A stretch of 64,000 nt of DNA from Alphaproteobacteria bacterium. GTDB lineage: Bacteria > Pseudomonadota > Alphaproteobacteria > MPNO01 > VGEU01. This document shows positions 31,090 to 44,578 of the stretch, one piece after another (positions within the stretch are counted from its first letter, which is position 1; the number at the start of each line of letters is the position of its first letter). The translations under genes were made by a program, and so were the position numbers. The DNA is taken from positions 1 through 64,000 of the forward strand of contig VGEU01000004.1 of the NCBI GenBank assembly GCA_016869145.1, given 5' to 3'. The notes beneath the pieces were generated by a model, which had not been told where the DNA came from, searched no databases, and saw only the letters and a list, made by a program, of their open reading frames with translations.

Positions 31090-32742
31090 TCACCGCTTGA
31101 AGGCGTTGACGATCGGGTAGCGGCGGTCGCGGCCGAACGAGCGCGGCGTGATCTTGACGCCGGGCGGCGCCTGGCGGCGCTTGTACTCGGCATTGAGCAG
31201 CATGCGCCAGACCCGCTGCACCATGTCGCGGTCGTAGCCCTCGGCCACCGTCTCGTCGACGCCCTGGTCGCGCTCGTTGAGCCGCTCGAGGATCGCGTCG
31301 AGGAGATCGTAGGGCGGCAGCGTGTCCTGGTCGGTCTGGTTCGGCTTGAGCTCGGCGGTCGGCGGCTTGGTGATGACGCGCTCGGGCATTACCGGGCCGG
31401 CCGGCCCGTGCGCGCCCTCCGGCCGATGCGCGTTCCGCCAGCGCGATAGCGCGAACACCGCCGTCTTGTAGACGTCCTTCAGGATCGCGTAGCCACCGCA
31501 CATGTCGCCGTAGAGCGTCGCGTAGCCGCAGCTCATCTCGGACTTGTTGCCGGTCGAGACCACCATCGACCCTGTCTTGTTCGACAGCGCCATCAGCGTT
31601 ATGCCGCGGGCGCGCGCCTGGATGTTCTCCTCCGTCGTGTCGGGTGGCAGGTTGCCGAAGGCGTCCTTCAGCATCTCGCCGAAGGCCGCCATCGCCGGCT
31701 CGATCGAGATCAAATCGAGCTGGACACCGAGGAGCTTCGCGACGCCTTCGGCGTCCTCGAGGCTCTCGCGCGAGGTGAAGGGCGAAGGCATCATCACGCA
31801 GCGCACCTTCTCGCGCCCGATCGCGTCGACCGCGATCGCGGCGGTGATCGCCGAATCGATGCCGCCCGAAAGCCCGATGATGACGCCGGGAAAGCGGTTC
31901 TTCTGCACGTAGTCGCGAAGACCCAGGACGAGCGCCTGGTAGACCGACTCGAGGCCGTCGGCGGGCCTCGCGAGCCGCGCCCGCGCGCAGTGCCAGGCAC
32001 CGTCCTCGCGCGTCCACTCGGTGAGCGCGATCTCCTCGCGCCAGCCCGCGAGCTGGGCCTTGAGCGCGCAGTCGGCGTCGAGCACGAAGGATGCGCCGTC
32101 GAAGACGAGCTCGTCCTGGCCGCCGATCTGGTTGACATAGACGAGCGGCAGCCCCGATTCGGTGACGCGTGCGACCGCGAGGTTGAGCCGCCGGTCGAGC
32201 TTCTCGGTCTCGAAGGGCGAGCCGTTGAGGACGACGAGAAGTTCGGCGCCCGATTCCTCGAGGCACTCGGTCACGTCCTCGGTCCACATGTCCTCGCACA
32301 CCATCACGCCGAGACGGACGTCGCGGAAATTGATCGGCCCAGGCAAGGGTCCCGCGGTGAAGACACGCTTCTCGTCGAAGACGCCGTAATTGGGCAGATC
32401 GTGCTTGAAGCGGACCGCCGCGATCCGGCCGCCGTCGAGGAGGAGCGCTGCGTTGTGGACGCGCCCCTGGTCACGCCACGGCGCCCCGAACAGGAGCGCC
32501 GGGCCGGCATGGGTCTCGGCGGCGAGCGCCTGGACCGCCGCCTCGACCGCGTCCAGAAAGGCCGGCCGGATGACGAGATCTTCCGGCGGATAGCCCGCGA
32601 CGACGAGCTCGCTCGCGACCAGGAGATCGGCCCCGAGCGACGCCGCCTCGTTCCGCGCCTCGCGGAGCCGCGCGATGTTGCCGGTTATGTCGCCGACCGT
32701 CGGGTTGAGCTGGGCGAGCGCGATCGCGAGTCTGTCGGTCAT
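31090..32742 (-). CDS. nadE: glutamine-dependent NAD+ synthase
   Basis: N-terminal nitrilase-like domain ([14 protein letters not shown]) plus SGGIDSA PP-loop. Confidence 0.96.
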   Translation of the reverse strand: MTDRLAIALAQLNPTVGDITGNIARLREARNEAASLGADLLVASELVVAGYPPEDLVIRPAFLDAVEAAVQALAAETHAGPALLFGAPWRDQGRVHNAALLLDGGRIAAVRFKHDLPNYGVFDEKRVFTAGPLPGPINFRDVRLGVMVCEDMWTEDVTECLEESGAELLVVLNGSPFETEKLDRRLNLAVARVTESGLPLVYVNQIGGQDELVFDGASFVLDADCALKAQLAGWREEIALTEWTREDGAWHCARARLARPADGLESVYQALVLGLRDYVQKNRFPGVIIGLSGGIDSAITAAIAVDAIGREKVRCVMMPSPFTSRESLEDAEGVAKLLGVQLDLISIEPAMAAFGEMLKDAFGNLPPDTTEENIQARARGITLMALSNKTGSMVVSTGNKSEMSCGYATLYGDMCGGYAILKDVYKTAVFALSRWRNAHRPEGAHGPAGPVMPERVITKPPTAELKPNQTDQDTLPPYDLLDAILERLNERDQGVDETVAEGYDRDMVQRVWRMLLNAEYKRRQAPPGVKITPRSFGRDRRYPIVNAFKR

Positions 32743-32802
32743 CCGGTATCGCGGAACGGCGGCCGTCACCCGGCCGCCGATCCCTCCCTTGTGCCGCCGG
32801 CG

Positions 32803-34191
32803 CTACTCGGCGGCGGCGCGCCGGACCGAGCCGTTCTTCTGGTCACGCTCGGCCTTCAGAGCCTCGGCGATCAGGAAGGCGAGCTCGAGCGACTGGCTCG
32901 CGTTGAGCCGTGGATCGCAATGCGTGTGATAGCGGTCGGCGAGCGTCGCATCGGTGATCGCCTGGGCGCCGCCGGTGCATTCGGTGACGTTCTGGCCGGT
33001 CAGCTCGATGTGGACGCCGCCGGCGTGCGTGCCTTCCGCGGCGTGCACGGCGAAGAAGCCCTTCACCTCGTCGAGGATGCGCTCGAACGGCCGTGTCTTG
33101 AACCCGGACGACGACTTGACGGTGTTGCCGTGCATGGGATCGCACGCCCACACGACGACGCGGCCGGCGCGCTGCACGGCGCGCACCAGCGGCGGCAGCT
33201 TCTTGAGGATCTGGTCGCTTCCCATGCGCGCGATGACGGTGAGCTTCCCCGGCACGTTGTCGGGGTTGAGCGCATCGATCAGACGGAGGAGGCTGTCCGC
33301 CTCGGTCGACGGCCCGGCCTTGAGCCCGACCGGGTTGCCGATGCCGCGCATGAACTCGACATGGGCGCCGTCGGGCTGGCGGGTGCGATCGCCGATCCAC
33401 ACCATGTGGGCGGAGGTGTCGTACCAGTCGCCGGTGGTCGAATCGACGCGTGTCATCGCCTGCTCGAAGCCGAGATGGAGCGCCTCGTGCGAGGTGTAGA
33501 AATCGGTCTCGCGGATCTGCGGCGTCGTCTCGGAGGTGAGGCCGCAGGCGGCCATGAAGGCGAGCGTCTCGTCGAGCCGCGTGGCGAGGTCCTGGTAGCG
33601 CGAGGCCGCCGGCGAGTTGGCGACGAACTCGAGATTCCAGCCGTGCACGCGGTGGAGATCGGCATAGCCGCCTTGCGCGAAGGCGCGCAGCAGGTTGAGC
33701 GTCGCCGCCGACTGGTTATAGGCCTGGACCAGCCGCTCCGGGTCGGGCCGTCGCGCCGCCACGGTGAAGTCCATGCCGTTGATCGAATCGCCGCGATAGC
33801 TCGGCAGCTCGAGCGTGCCGATCTTCTCGGTCGGCGCCGAACGCGGCTTGGCGAACTGGCCGGCCATGCGCCCGACCTTCACCACCGTCTGGCCCGAGCC
33901 GAAGATGAGGACGATCGCCATCTGCAACAGGACGCGGAACGTGTCGCGGATATTGTTGGGGTGGAACTCGGCGAAGCTCTCGGCGCAGTCGCCGCCCTGA
34001 AGGAGGAACCCGCGTCCCTCGGCGACATCGCCGAGGCTCCTGAGGAGACGCCGCGCCTCGCCGGCGAACACCAGCGGCGGATAGGCGGAGAGCTTGCACT
34101 CGACCGCGGCGAGCGCCGCCGCGTCAGGGTAGTCGGGAACCTGCTGGATCGGCAGCGCGCGCCAGCTGTCCGGCGACCATTTCGCAGCCAT
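32803..34191 (-). CDS. class II 3-deoxy-7-phosphoheptulonate synthase
   Basis: [50 protein letters not shown]. Confidence 0.96.
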   Translation of the reverse strand: MAAKWSPDSWRALPIQQVPDYPDAAALAAVECKLSAYPPLVFAGEARRLLRSLGDVAEGRGFLLQGGDCAESFAEFHPNNIRDTFRVLLQMAIVLIFGSGQTVVKVGRMAGQFAKPRSAPTEKIGTLELPSYRGDSINGMDFTVAARRPDPERLVQAYNQSAATLNLLRAFAQGGYADLHRVHGWNLEFVANSPAASRYQDLATRLDETLAFMAACGLTSETTPQIRETDFYTSHEALHLGFEQAMTRVDSTTGDWYDTSAHMVWIGDRTRQPDGAHVEFMRGIGNPVGLKAGPSTEADSLLRLIDALNPDNVPGKLTVIARMGSDQILKKLPPLVRAVQRAGRVVVWACDPMHGNTVKSSSGFKTRPFERILDEVKGFFAVHAAEGTHAGGVHIELTGQNVTECTGGAQAITDATLADRYHTHCDPRLNASQSLELAFLIAEALKAERDQKNGSVRRAAAE

Positions 34192-34298
34192 CACGTCCTC
34201 ACTTTCATACCACACGGGGACGGGCCTTCGAATCGCCCCGCAAAGTCAAGCATATACGGCTTTTTTGCCGGCGTTTCCACCGGCGAAGGTCGGCCGCG

Positions 34299-35675
34299 CT
34301 ATTCCGCCGCCTGGGCGGCCGGCTGCGGCACCGGGGTCCGCATGGTCACGAACTCCTCCGCCGCGGTCGGGTGGATGCCCACGGTGGCATCGAACTGGGC
34401 CTTGGTGGCCCCGCATTTCAGGGCGATGCCGAGGCCCTGGACGATCTCGCCCGCCTCCGGCCCCACCATGTGGCAGCCGAGCACCCGGTCGGTCGCCTTG
34501 TCGACCACGAGCTTCATCATGGTCTTCTCGTCGCGGCCCGACAGCGTGTGCTTGAGGCCGCGGAACGTCGCCCGGAAGATCTCGACCGCCGGGAAGCGCT
34601 TGCGCGCCGCCTCCTCGGTGAGGCCGACGGTACCGATATTGGGATGGCTGAACACCGCGGTCGGGATGTTGGCGTAGTTCATGGTCGTCGGCTCGCCGCG
34701 AAAGAGCGTTCGCGACAGCGCCATGGCCTCGGCGATCGCGACGGGGGTGAGCTGGACACGATCGATCACGTCGCCGAGCGCCCGGATCGAGGGCACGTTG
34801 GTGGCGAAATGGTCGTCGACTACGACCGCGCCCTCGGCATCGAGCGCGACGCCCGCCGCCTCGAGCCCGAGCCCGGCGGTGTTGGGCTTGCGCCCCGTCG
34901 CGAACATCACGAGGTCGGTCTCGATCGTCGAACCGTCCCTCAGCGTCGCGCGTATGCGCCCGCCCGCCGCGTCGAGGCGCGCGATGTCGGCATCGAAGCG
35001 GAGATCGACGCCCTTCTTGCGCATCTCCTCGGCGAGCGTCGTCCGCACGTCGTGGTCGAAGCCGCGGAGGAAGAGCGGCCCGCGATAGAGCTGCGTCGTC
35101 CGGCAGCCGAGGCCGTTGAAGATCGAGGCGAACTCGACCGCGATGTAACCGCCGCCGACGACGATCGCGTGGTCCGGCCGGCGCGGGAGGAAGAACGCCT
35201 CGTTCGAGGTGATCGCGAGCTCGCGCCCCGGGATGTCGGGAACGACCGGCCGACCGCCGGTCGCGACCAGGATGTTGGCCGCGGCGTAGCGTTTGCCCAG
35301 GACCTCGACGGTGTGCGCATCGACGATGCGCGCGCGGCCTTCGTAGAGCGTGACGCCGGCGCCCTCGAGGAGCTTCCGGTAGATGCCGTTGAGCCGCGCG
35401 ATCTCCTTGTCCTTGTTGGCGATCAGCCGGGCCCAGTCGAATCCGGTCGCGCCGACCGACCAGCCGAATCCGGCCGCATCCTCGAAATCCGCGTGGAAAT
35501 GCGCGGCGTAGGACAGGAGCTTCTTGGGGATGCAGCCGACATTGACGCAGGTGCCGCCGAGAAAACGCTCCTCGGCGACCGCCACGCGGGCACCGTAGGA
35601 CGCCGACATGCGGCTCGCCCGCACGCCGCCCGAGCCGGCGCCGATCGTGAACAGGTCGTAGTCGTAGCTCGCCAT
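34299..35675 (-). CDS. gor: glutathione-disulfide reductase
   Basis: [16 protein letters not shown] redox-active disulfide; C-terminal [14 protein letters not shown]. Confidence 0.93.
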   Translation of the reverse strand: MASYDYDLFTIGAGSGGVRASRMSASYGARVAVAEERFLGGTCVNVGCIPKKLLSYAAHFHADFEDAAGFGWSVGATGFDWARLIANKDKEIARLNGIYRKLLEGAGVTLYEGRARIVDAHTVEVLGKRYAAANILVATGGRPVVPDIPGRELAITSNEAFFLPRRPDHAIVVGGGYIAVEFASIFNGLGCRTTQLYRGPLFLRGFDHDVRTTLAEEMRKKGVDLRFDADIARLDAAGGRIRATLRDGSTIETDLVMFATGRKPNTAGLGLEAAGVALDAEGAVVVDDHFATNVPSIRALGDVIDRVQLTPVAIAEAMALSRTLFRGEPTTMNYANIPTAVFSHPNIGTVGLTEEAARKRFPAVEIFRATFRGLKHTLSGRDEKTMMKLVVDKATDRVLGCHMVGPEAGEIVQGLGIALKCGATKAQFDATVGIHPTAAEEFVTMRTPVPQPAAQAAE

Positions 35676-35787
35676 CGCCGTCTCCGAACATTTCGATGCC
35701 GCGCCCGCGCCGGGTTCGTGCGGGTGTGCACGCGTCCGCACCCTCCACCGCGACGGCGGAGGGTCGGTGCGCGGGTGATGAGCCGCC

Positions 35788-37263
35788 TCAGGGCGCGCCG
35801 ATGCCGCCGATCAGCGCGTACTTGATCTCGAGATAGTCCTCGATGCCGTACTTGGAGCCCTCGCGGCCGAGGCCGGATTCCTTGACCCCGCCGAACGGCG
35901 CGACCTCGGTCGAGATGATGCCCTCGTTGATGCCGACGATGCCGTACTCGAGCTTCTCCATCACGCGCCAGATGCGGCCCATGTCGCGGCTATAGAAATA
36001 GGAGGCGAGGCCGAACTCGGTATCGTTGGCCATCCGGATCGCCTCGTCCTCGGTCTTGAAGCGGTAGAGCGGGGCGACGGGGCCGAAGGTCTCCTCCTTC
36101 GTCACCTTCATGTCGGTGGTGACGCCGGTCAGGATGGTCGGCTCGTAGAACGTGCCGCCGAGCGTGTGGCGGCGGCCGCCCATGACGACGCGGGCGCCCT
36201 TGGCCACGGCATCGCCGATGTGCTCCTCGACCTTCTCGACCGCGGCCATGTCGATGAGCGGGCCCTGCTGTGTCTCGCCCTTGAGGCCGTCGCCGACCTT
36301 GAGCGCGGCGACCGCGGCCTTGAGCTTCTCGGTGAACGCCTCGTAGACGCCGTCCTGGACGAGGAGCCGGTTGGCGCAGACGCAGGTCTGGCCGGTGTTG
36401 CGGTACTTGGATGCGATCGCGCCCTGCACGGCGGCGTCGAGATCGGCGTCGTCGAACACGATGAACGGCGCGTTGCCGCCGAGCTCGAGCGAGAGCTTCT
36501 TGATCGTGCCGGCGCATTGCTGCATCAGCACCTTGCCGACCTCGGTCGAGCCGGTGAAGGTGAGCTTCCTCACTATCGGGTTGGCGGTCATCTCGCCGCC
36601 GATATCGCCCGACCCGCCGGTGACGACCGAGAACACGCCCCTGGGCAGTCCCGCCCGCTCGCCGAGCTCGGCGAGCGCGAGCGCCGAGTAGGGCGTCGCG
36701 GTCGCCGGCTTCAACACCATGGTGCAGCCGGCGGCGAGCGCGGGTCCGACCTTCCGCGTGATCATCGCGGCCGGGAAGTTCCACGGCGTGATCGCGGCGC
36801 AGACGCCGATCGGCTCCTTGGTGACGAGGATGCGCTTGCCCGGCGCGAAGGACGGGATCGTGTCGCCGTAGACGCGCTTGCCCTCCTCGGCGAACCACTC
36901 GAGGAAGGACGCCGCATAGGCGATCTCGCCCTTGGATTCGGCGAGCGGCTTGCCCTGCTCGGCGGTCATCATGACCGCGAGGTCGTCCTGGTTCGCGATC
37001 ATGAGATCGGCCCAGCTGCGGATGATCCTCGCCCGCTCCTTGGCCGTCCGGGCCCGCCATGCCGGGAAGGCACGGTTCGCCGCCTCGATCGCCGCGCGGG
37101 TCTCGGCGGGGCCGAGCTTCGGCACGGTGCCGAGCTTCCTCCCCGTCGCCGGGTTGGTGACGTCGATGGTGCGGTTCGCGCCCGAGCCGACCCAGGCGCC
37201 GTCGATGTAGCAGGACTCGCGGAAGAGCTTCGGATCCTTGAGCGTCAGCGCCTCGGTCGCCAT
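35788..37263 (-). CDS. gabD: NAD(P)-dependent succinate-semialdehyde dehydrogenase
   Basis: [34 protein letters not shown]-type N-terminus. Confidence 0.93.
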   Translation of the reverse strand: MATEALTLKDPKLFRESCYIDGAWVGSGANRTIDVTNPATGRKLGTVPKLGPAETRAAIEAANRAFPAWRARTAKERARIIRSWADLMIANQDDLAVMMTAEQGKPLAESKGEIAYAASFLEWFAEEGKRVYGDTIPSFAPGKRILVTKEPIGVCAAITPWNFPAAMITRKVGPALAAGCTMVLKPATATPYSALALAELGERAGLPRGVFSVVTGGSGDIGGEMTANPIVRKLTFTGSTEVGKVLMQQCAGTIKKLSLELGGNAPFIVFDDADLDAAVQGAIASKYRNTGQTCVCANRLLVQDGVYEAFTEKLKAAVAALKVGDGLKGETQQGPLIDMAAVEKVEEHIGDAVAKGARVVMGGRRHTLGGTFYEPTILTGVTTDMKVTKEETFGPVAPLYRFKTEDEAIRMANDTEFGLASYFYSRDMGRIWRVMEKLEYGIVGINEGIISTEVAPFGGVKESGLGREGSKYGIEDYLEIKYALIGGIGAP

Positions 37264-37385
37264 GACAGTCCCCCGATGGTCGGATGAAGGGGGATTATAG
37301 CCGGCCCTCCCGGGGCTCGTCAGCCTCGGGCGAAGGCGGCGGCGGTCCTATTCTCGCAGGCCCCCGAGCAGCCTATGCTCATTTG

Positions 37386-38321
37386 ATGGCTTGGTTTCTG
37401 TTCATTGACGAGAGCGGGCACGACGCGGGTCAGGCGCCTTATGCCGTGTTGGCCGGAGTCGCTATTCAGGATCGCGACCTCTGGAATCGGATCAATGCGG
37501 TGCACAACGCGGAGCTGCAGCATTTCGGGCGACGCTACAGCGCCGGTACCGACGAGCTGAAAGGTCGCAAGCTTCTCAAGAGGAAAGTGTTTCTGCACGC
37601 CGCGCTGGGCGCATCCATCGACGAACAGGACGTCAGAGATCTCGCCAAGTACGCATTGGAGCACGGCGAAGCCGCCGATGCGCGTCACCTCAAGGCCCTC
37701 GCTCACGCAAAGCAGACCTATGTCCGCGCGATCCTGGAAATCTGCTCCAACTTCCGCTGCCGGGCCTTTGCGAGCATCGTCGAAACCGATGCCCGGCCAA
37801 CCGCGTCCGATGGGCTGCGGAAGGACTACGCGTACTTGTTCGAACGGTTCTTCTATTTTCTCGAGGATCAGCCCCAGGCGGAGTTCGGCGTTGTCGTCTT
37901 CGACGAGCTCGAGAAATCCAAGAGCCATATCCTCATCGAGCAGACCCAGCGTTACTTCCGCGATAGCGCCACGGGGCGACATCGTGCCAGCCGGATCATC
38001 CCGGAGCCCTTCTTCGTCCACAGCGATTTGACGACCGGGATCCAGTTGGCCGACATTGTCGCCTATTGTCTCTCGTGGGCATTTCGGCTTCCGCGCATGA
38101 CCAAGCCGGCGCGAACCGAGTTGTCGGCCTATGTCGGCCAGATCGAACGGCTGCGCTACAGGGCGGTGCGCGAGCGACAAGGTCGTCCGGATTTCGTCAT
38201 CTGGAGCTTCGCCCACATCACGGACTCAGGACCCGAATGGAGCGCGACGAGAGCGAAGACTCACAATAGAAAAAAGGCGATGCAACGCCGAAGCGCCACA
38301 AAGCCTCCATTTCTAATATAG
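37386..38321 (+). CDS. DUF3800 domain-containing protein
   Basis: MAWFLFIDESGHDAGQAPYAVLAGVAI; QLADIVAYCLSWAFR; noticeably less GC-biased codons than neighbours. Confidence 0.85.
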   Translation: MAWFLFIDESGHDAGQAPYAVLAGVAIQDRDLWNRINAVHNAELQHFGRRYSAGTDELKGRKLLKRKVFLHAALGASIDEQDVRDLAKYALEHGEAADARHLKALAHAKQTYVRAILEICSNFRCRAFASIVETDARPTASDGLRKDYAYLFERFFYFLEDQPQAEFGVVVFDELEKSKSHILIEQTQRYFRDSATGRHRASRIIPEPFFVHSDLTTGIQLADIVAYCLSWAFRLPRMTKPARTELSAYVGQIERLRYRAVRERQGRPDFVIWSFAHITDSGPEWSATRAKTHNRKKAMQRRSATKPPFLI

Positions 38322-38375
38322 TTCCAATCGCGGCACTGGCAAACCGAATTCGGTGCCGAAGGAGTTAACAACCTC

Positions 38376-39032
38376 TTATTTCGAGGCGAAGGCCGCGTCG
38401 AAGAACGCGACCTCGAGCGCCACGGCGCGGCGGAACAGCGCGACGCGACCCGCCACCCGATCGACGCCGCCGTCGGGGCCGTGGCGGTCGAGCTCGGCGC
38501 GCATCCAGGCGACGAAGTCGCGGAACCCGGGGTCGGTGTGGAGCGTGATCCACTCGGCATAATAGAAGCGCGACGGCCGCGCATCGGCGACCGCGGATGC
38601 CCAGGTCTCGTAGACCCACTCGACGGGGACGAGGACGGCGAGGATGTCGGCGTAATCGCCGCGGCGCGCCTCGGCGAGAAGCCCCTCGAAGCGATGTGTC
38701 ACGGGCGCGCGCGCCGCAGCGCGCCAGCTGGCCGGCGACACGCCGAGCGCCTCGAACGCGCGGCCGAAATAGGCGTTCTCGTCGCCGGTGAGGACGGCGA
38801 GGAAACCGGCGAAGCGCTTCTTCTCGACCATCGAGGGCGCGGCGGCGACCGCGGCGCCGACGAGGGCGGTGAGCGCGTCGAGGAAGACATAGTCCTGGAC
38901 GAGATAGCGGGCATAGACGGCGAGCTCGAGCGTGTCGGCGGCGAGCGCGCGCGTGAACGGATGGGTCGTCGCCCGCGTCCAGTCGGGCTCCGCCGCGGCG
39001 CGGAGCGTCTCGCTGAAGCATTCGCCCGTCAT
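38376..39032 (-). CDS. tenA: TenA family protein (thiaminase II-like)
   Basis: FTRALAADTLELAVYARYLVQDYVFLDAL; VEWVYETWA; YAEWITLHTDPGFRDFVAWMRAELD. Confidence 0.9.
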   Translation of the reverse strand: MTGECFSETLRAAAEPDWTRATTHPFTRALAADTLELAVYARYLVQDYVFLDALTALVGAAVAAAPSMVEKKRFAGFLAVLTGDENAYFGRAFEALGVSPASWRAAARAPVTHRFEGLLAEARRGDYADILAVLVPVEWVYETWASAVADARPSRFYYAEWITLHTDPGFRDFVAWMRAELDRHGPDGGVDRVAGRVALFRRAVALEVAFFDAAFASK

Positions 39033-39085
39033 CGCGCCCTCCCCGCGCCCGCGGCCATCGCGTGAGGGCGGGTGCGAGACGATCT

Positions 39086-40909
<1,824 letters not shown>

Positions 40910-40937
40910 GCGCCCACCCCCGGCCGAAGACGCCGCC

Positions 40938-42362
40938 TCAGCCCGCCTTCTTTCTGCCCGATGCGCCGGCCGGCGCGCTCGTGTCGGATCTGGGCGCCGT
41001 CGCGGCCGGCTTCCGCTTCGCCGCCCCCGCCCCCTTGCGCGCCCGGTTCTTCGCCGCCCAACCGGCGACCTCCTTGACCGGCGCGCGGGTGATGACGAGC
41101 GCATCGGCCGGCACATCGCCGGTGATCACCGAGCCCGCACCGACCACCGCGCCGTCGCCGATCGTGACCGGTGCGACGAGCGCGGCGTTCGAGCCGATGA
41201 AGGCGCCGGCGCCGATGTCGGTCCGGTGCTTGGCGAAGCCGTCGTAGTTGCACGTGATCGTGCCCGCGCCGACATTGGCGCCGGCGCCCACGCGCGCGTC
41301 GCCGACATAGGTGAGGTGGTTGACCTTGGCGCCGGTCTCGACGAGCGCCTCCTTGATCTCGACGAAATTGCCGATGTGGACGTCGCGCCCGATCCGCGCG
41401 CCGGGCCTGAGCCGCGCGAACGGACCGACGATCGCGCCCGGCTCGACGGTCGCGCCCTCGATGTGGCAGTAGGCGCGGATATCGACATCGTCGCCGATCC
41501 GGACGCCGCGGCCGAAGAAGACATGCGGGCCGATGGTGACGTCGCGGCCGATCGTCGTGTCCCAGCTGAGATGGACGGAGGCGGGATCGATCAGCGTCGC
41601 GCCGTTCGCCATCGCGCGCGACCGAAGGCGGTCCTGCATGATCGCCTCGGCGACGGCGAGCTCGGCGCGCGCATTGACGCCCATGACCTCGCCCTCGTCG
41701 GACACCTCGACCAGCGCGCTCCCGAGACCGCGCCGGCGGGCGATCGCGACGACGTCGGTGAGGTAGTACTCGCCCTTGGCGTTGGCGTTGCCGACCGCAT
41801 CGAGGAGCGCCCAGGCGACATCGCCGCGGAGCGCCATGACGCCCGAGTTGCAGAGCGGCACCCGGCGCTCGGCCTCGGTCGCGTCCTTGTACTCGACGAT
41901 CGCGGCGAGCGAGCCGTCGGCGGCCAAGATCACCCGGCCATAGGCGGCAGGATCGCGCGGCTGGAAGCCGAGGACGACCACCGCGGGGCGGTCGGGTCCT
42001 TCGATCCGCCGCCGCATCGCCGCGATGGTCTCGGCGGTCAGGAGCGGCGTGTCGCCGAACAGGACGAGGATGTCGCCGCCGAATGCCGTGAGCGCGTCGC
42101 GGGCGGCGAGAACGGCGTGCGCGGTGCCGAGCCGTTCGGCCTGCAGTGCGGTCGCGGCGGGGGCGACCGCGGCGGCGACGGCACCCATCTCGGGCCCGAT
42201 CACGACGACGGTGCGATCGACGGCGGCGGTGCGGAGCGCATCGAGGACGTGGCAGACCATCGGCCGGCCGGCGACCTCGTGCAGCACCTTGGGCCGCGCG
42301 GATTTCATCCGCGTGCCGAGCCCAGCTGCGAGCACGACGGCCGCGGTCGTCTTGTCAGTCAT
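40938..42362 (-). CDS. glmU: bifunctional UDP-N-acetylglucosamine pyrophosphorylase/glucosamine-1-phosphate N-acetyltransferase
   Basis: VVLAAGLGTRMKSARPKVLHEVAGRPM; left-handed beta-helix repeats; NYDGFAKHRTDIG. Confidence 0.98.
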   Translation of the reverse strand: MTDKTTAAVVLAAGLGTRMKSARPKVLHEVAGRPMVCHVLDALRTAAVDRTVVVIGPEMGAVAAAVAPAATALQAERLGTAHAVLAARDALTAFGGDILVLFGDTPLLTAETIAAMRRRIEGPDRPAVVVLGFQPRDPAAYGRVILAADGSLAAIVEYKDATEAERRVPLCNSGVMALRGDVAWALLDAVGNANAKGEYYLTDVVAIARRRGLGSALVEVSDEGEVMGVNARAELAVAEAIMQDRLRSRAMANGATLIDPASVHLSWDTTIGRDVTIGPHVFFGRGVRIGDDVDIRAYCHIEGATVEPGAIVGPFARLRPGARIGRDVHIGNFVEIKEALVETGAKVNHLTYVGDARVGAGANVGAGTITCNYDGFAKHRTDIGAGAFIGSNAALVAPVTIGDGAVVGAGSVITGDVPADALVITRAPVKEVAGWAAKNRARKGAGAAKRKPAATAPRSDTSAPAGASGRKKAG

Positions 42363-42437
42363 CGCACACCTCTGGGACCGGCTGGGGCGCCGGCGAACGG
42401 TCGGTGGAACAGAGGGCCGGACGCGCCGGCCGGGCCG

Positions 42438-43334
42438 TCAGCGCGTCGCCACGCGGAGCGGATAGGTGCCGGTCTTGTCCACCACCTCGGCGCGGACGAG
42501 ATGGACGCGCGCGCCGCCGATCGGGAGCGGCATCGCGAGGCGGACCGGGACCGGCGGCAATTCCTTCGAGAGAGGCGCAAGCCAGGCGGTGAGCTCGCGC
42601 GAGGAATCCGGGCTCTCGCCGGTCTGTCGCTGGTACTCGGAGGCTTCATCGGGATCGAACCGCGTGATCCGTTCCCACGACACCTTGCAGGCATGCGCCG
42701 GCCCGTGGAACATCGAATAGCGGTTGCGATCGAGCGTGTCGGCGCCGAGATCTTCGACCACGAGGTCGTAGCGCTTGCGGCCGTCGAACACCGGCTGCGT
42801 CCCGTTGCAGTTCCCACCCTTCTCGAACCCCTTGACCAGGGCCAGGATAGCGCTCGACAGGTCGAAGGTGTTACGCCGATGTTCATCCGGCACGCCCTTG
42901 CCGCCGTCGCCGACCGGGGGCACCGCTTTCGCGAGCTCCACGCCGCCATCGGCGGAATAGCGGAGCGTGATTAAGCGTTCCTTACGGTTCCACTTGCTCG
43001 CCGAGCCGGCCTCGACCGGCTGCACGCCCTTCTCGATCAGGTTGCCGCGCGAATAGGCGCTCATGGAGCCCTCGACCAGCCGGCTCGCCCAGCCGTCGAT
43101 CGCGAACCGGATGGCGACGTCATAGCTCGACGGCGCGAGCGCGATCGTGAAGTCGGCGCCGCTCGCATAGACGCCGCCGACGAAGATGTCGTAGCGGAGC
43201 TTGACGGTGCGGCCGTCGACCGGCACGGCGACCACCGCCTCGTCGACCGCCTTGGCGGCCGCCTCGCTCGCTTGCGCACCCGGCGCGGCGACGAAGATGG
43301 CGGCGGCGAAGAGCCCGCCGGCCATGGCTCTCAT
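42438..43334 (-). CDS. DUF3108 domain-containing exported protein
   Basis: Signal peptide; RYDIFVGGVYASGADFTIALAPSSYDVAIRFAIDGW; YDLVVEDLG. Confidence 0.82.
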   Translation of the reverse strand: MRAMAGGLFAAAIFVAAPGAQASEAAAKAVDEAVVAVPVDGRTVKLRYDIFVGGVYASGADFTIALAPSSYDVAIRFAIDGWASRLVEGSMSAYSRGNLIEKGVQPVEAGSASKWNRKERLITLRYSADGGVELAKAVPPVGDGGKGVPDEHRRNTFDLSSAILALVKGFEKGGNCNGTQPVFDGRKRYDLVVEDLGADTLDRNRYSMFHGPAHACKVSWERITRFDPDEASEYQRQTGESPDSSRELTAWLAPLSKELPPVPVRLAMPLPIGGARVHLVRAEVVDKTGTYPLRVATR

Positions 43335-43423
43335 CGTCGATCGACCACGCATGGGACCCTCGCTCAGGCCGCGCATCAGCGCCGACGGGCACGGACGACA
43401 ACATCGGCCGCCGGCATTTGATC

Positions 43424-43452
43424 AGTATTTGACCTCGGCCCCGGATTGGCAA
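43424..43452 (-). promoter_or_regulatory. candidate promoter of DUF3108 gene (TTGCCA-N17-AATACT), with GGGTTgttAACCC inverted repeat just upstream (43454-43466)
   Basis: Read on the minus strand; 17-bp spacing. Confidence 0.45.
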
Positions 43453-43566
43453 TGGGTTGTTAACCCTGTTTCGCCGAATCCGCCCGCCGCGACCGGGCTT
43501 GGCGGTGCGCCGGCCGGCCTGTAGGTTGGCCCGGCCCCCAACCGGGCCCCATCTGGGAAGGATCCG

Positions 43567-44547
43567 ATGCGCCCCCTTGGCCCCCTCGCCTTCGTGCTCG
43601 CCGTGGTGGCCACCCTCGCGCTCGTTCCGGCCGGGGCGTCCGCCCAGACCTATCCCACCAAGCCGGTCCGCATCCTGATCGGCTTCGCGCCGGGCGGGCC
43701 GACCGATGTGGTCGGCCGCATCCTCGCCGACTACCTGACCAAGGCCATGGGGCAGCCCTTCGTCGTCGAGAGCCGGACCGGCGCCTCGGGTGTCGTCGCC
43801 GGCCAGGCGCTCGTCGCCTCGGCGCCAGACGGCCACACGCTCAATCTCGTCAACTTCGCGGTCATGTCGGTCGCCAAGTCGATGTACCCCGACATGACCT
43901 ACGACCCGGCGACCGATTTCGCACCGGTGACCGTCCTGGTCCGTTCGGCGATGATCATTCTGGTCAATGCCGACGTGCCGGCGCGCAACCTCGGCGAGTT
44001 CGTCGACTGGGCCAAGACGAACCGCGGCAAGGTCAATTACGGCTCGCCCGGAATCGGCACCCTTCTCCACCTCGCCTCCGAGCTCCTCAAGTCGCAGCTC
44101 GGTTTCAAGAGCCAGCACATCGTCTATCGCGGCGGCGGACCGTTCGGCCAGGGCATGATCCAGAAGGAGATCCAGTGGGGTCTCGACGTCCCGAATACGA
44201 CGCTGAACCTTATCCGCGGCGGCCACGCGCGGGCGATCGCGGTGACGACGCCCGAACGTTGGCCGGCCTTCCCCGATGTGCCCACGCTCACCGAGCTCGG
44301 GGTCAAGGACGCGGCGTGGACGAACTGGTTCGGCCTCGTCTCGCACGGCCAGACGCCGCGCCCGATCGTCGAGCAGCTCTCGGCCGAGATCGCCAAGGGC
44401 TGGAAGACGCCCGAGGTCGTCGAGCGGCTGAAGACCGCGGGCTATGAGCCGTGGACCCTGACGCCCGACGAGACGACGCGCCACTTCGCGGCCGAGCGCG
44501 CGCGATGGACCGCTGTCGTCAAGGCGAACAACATCAAGGCCGAGTAG
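43567..44547 (+). CDS. Bug family tripartite tricarboxylate transporter substrate-binding protein
   Basis: YPTKPVRILIGFAPGGPTDVVGRILADYLTKAMGQPFVVESRTGASGVVA. Confidence 0.93.
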   Translation: MRPLGPLAFVLAVVATLALVPAGASAQTYPTKPVRILIGFAPGGPTDVVGRILADYLTKAMGQPFVVESRTGASGVVAGQALVASAPDGHTLNLVNFAVMSVAKSMYPDMTYDPATDFAPVTVLVRSAMIILVNADVPARNLGEFVDWAKTNRGKVNYGSPGIGTLLHLASELLKSQLGFKSQHIVYRGGGPFGQGMIQKEIQWGLDVPNTTLNLIRGGHARAIAVTTPERWPAFPDVPTLTELGVKDAAWTNWFGLVSHGQTPRPIVEQLSAEIAKGWKTPEVVERLKTAGYEPWTLTPDETTRHFAAERARWTAVVKANNIKAE

Positions 44548-44578
44548 CGCCCCGCCGGTCGGCCGGCCGGTCAGCCGG

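Noticed and set aside
34240-34290. Hairpin GCCGG...CCGGC next to a T/A run between gor and the DAHP synthase gene as a terminator
   Set aside because: On the transcribed (minus) strand the hairpin is followed by an A-run, not a T-run, and the stem is only 5 bp.
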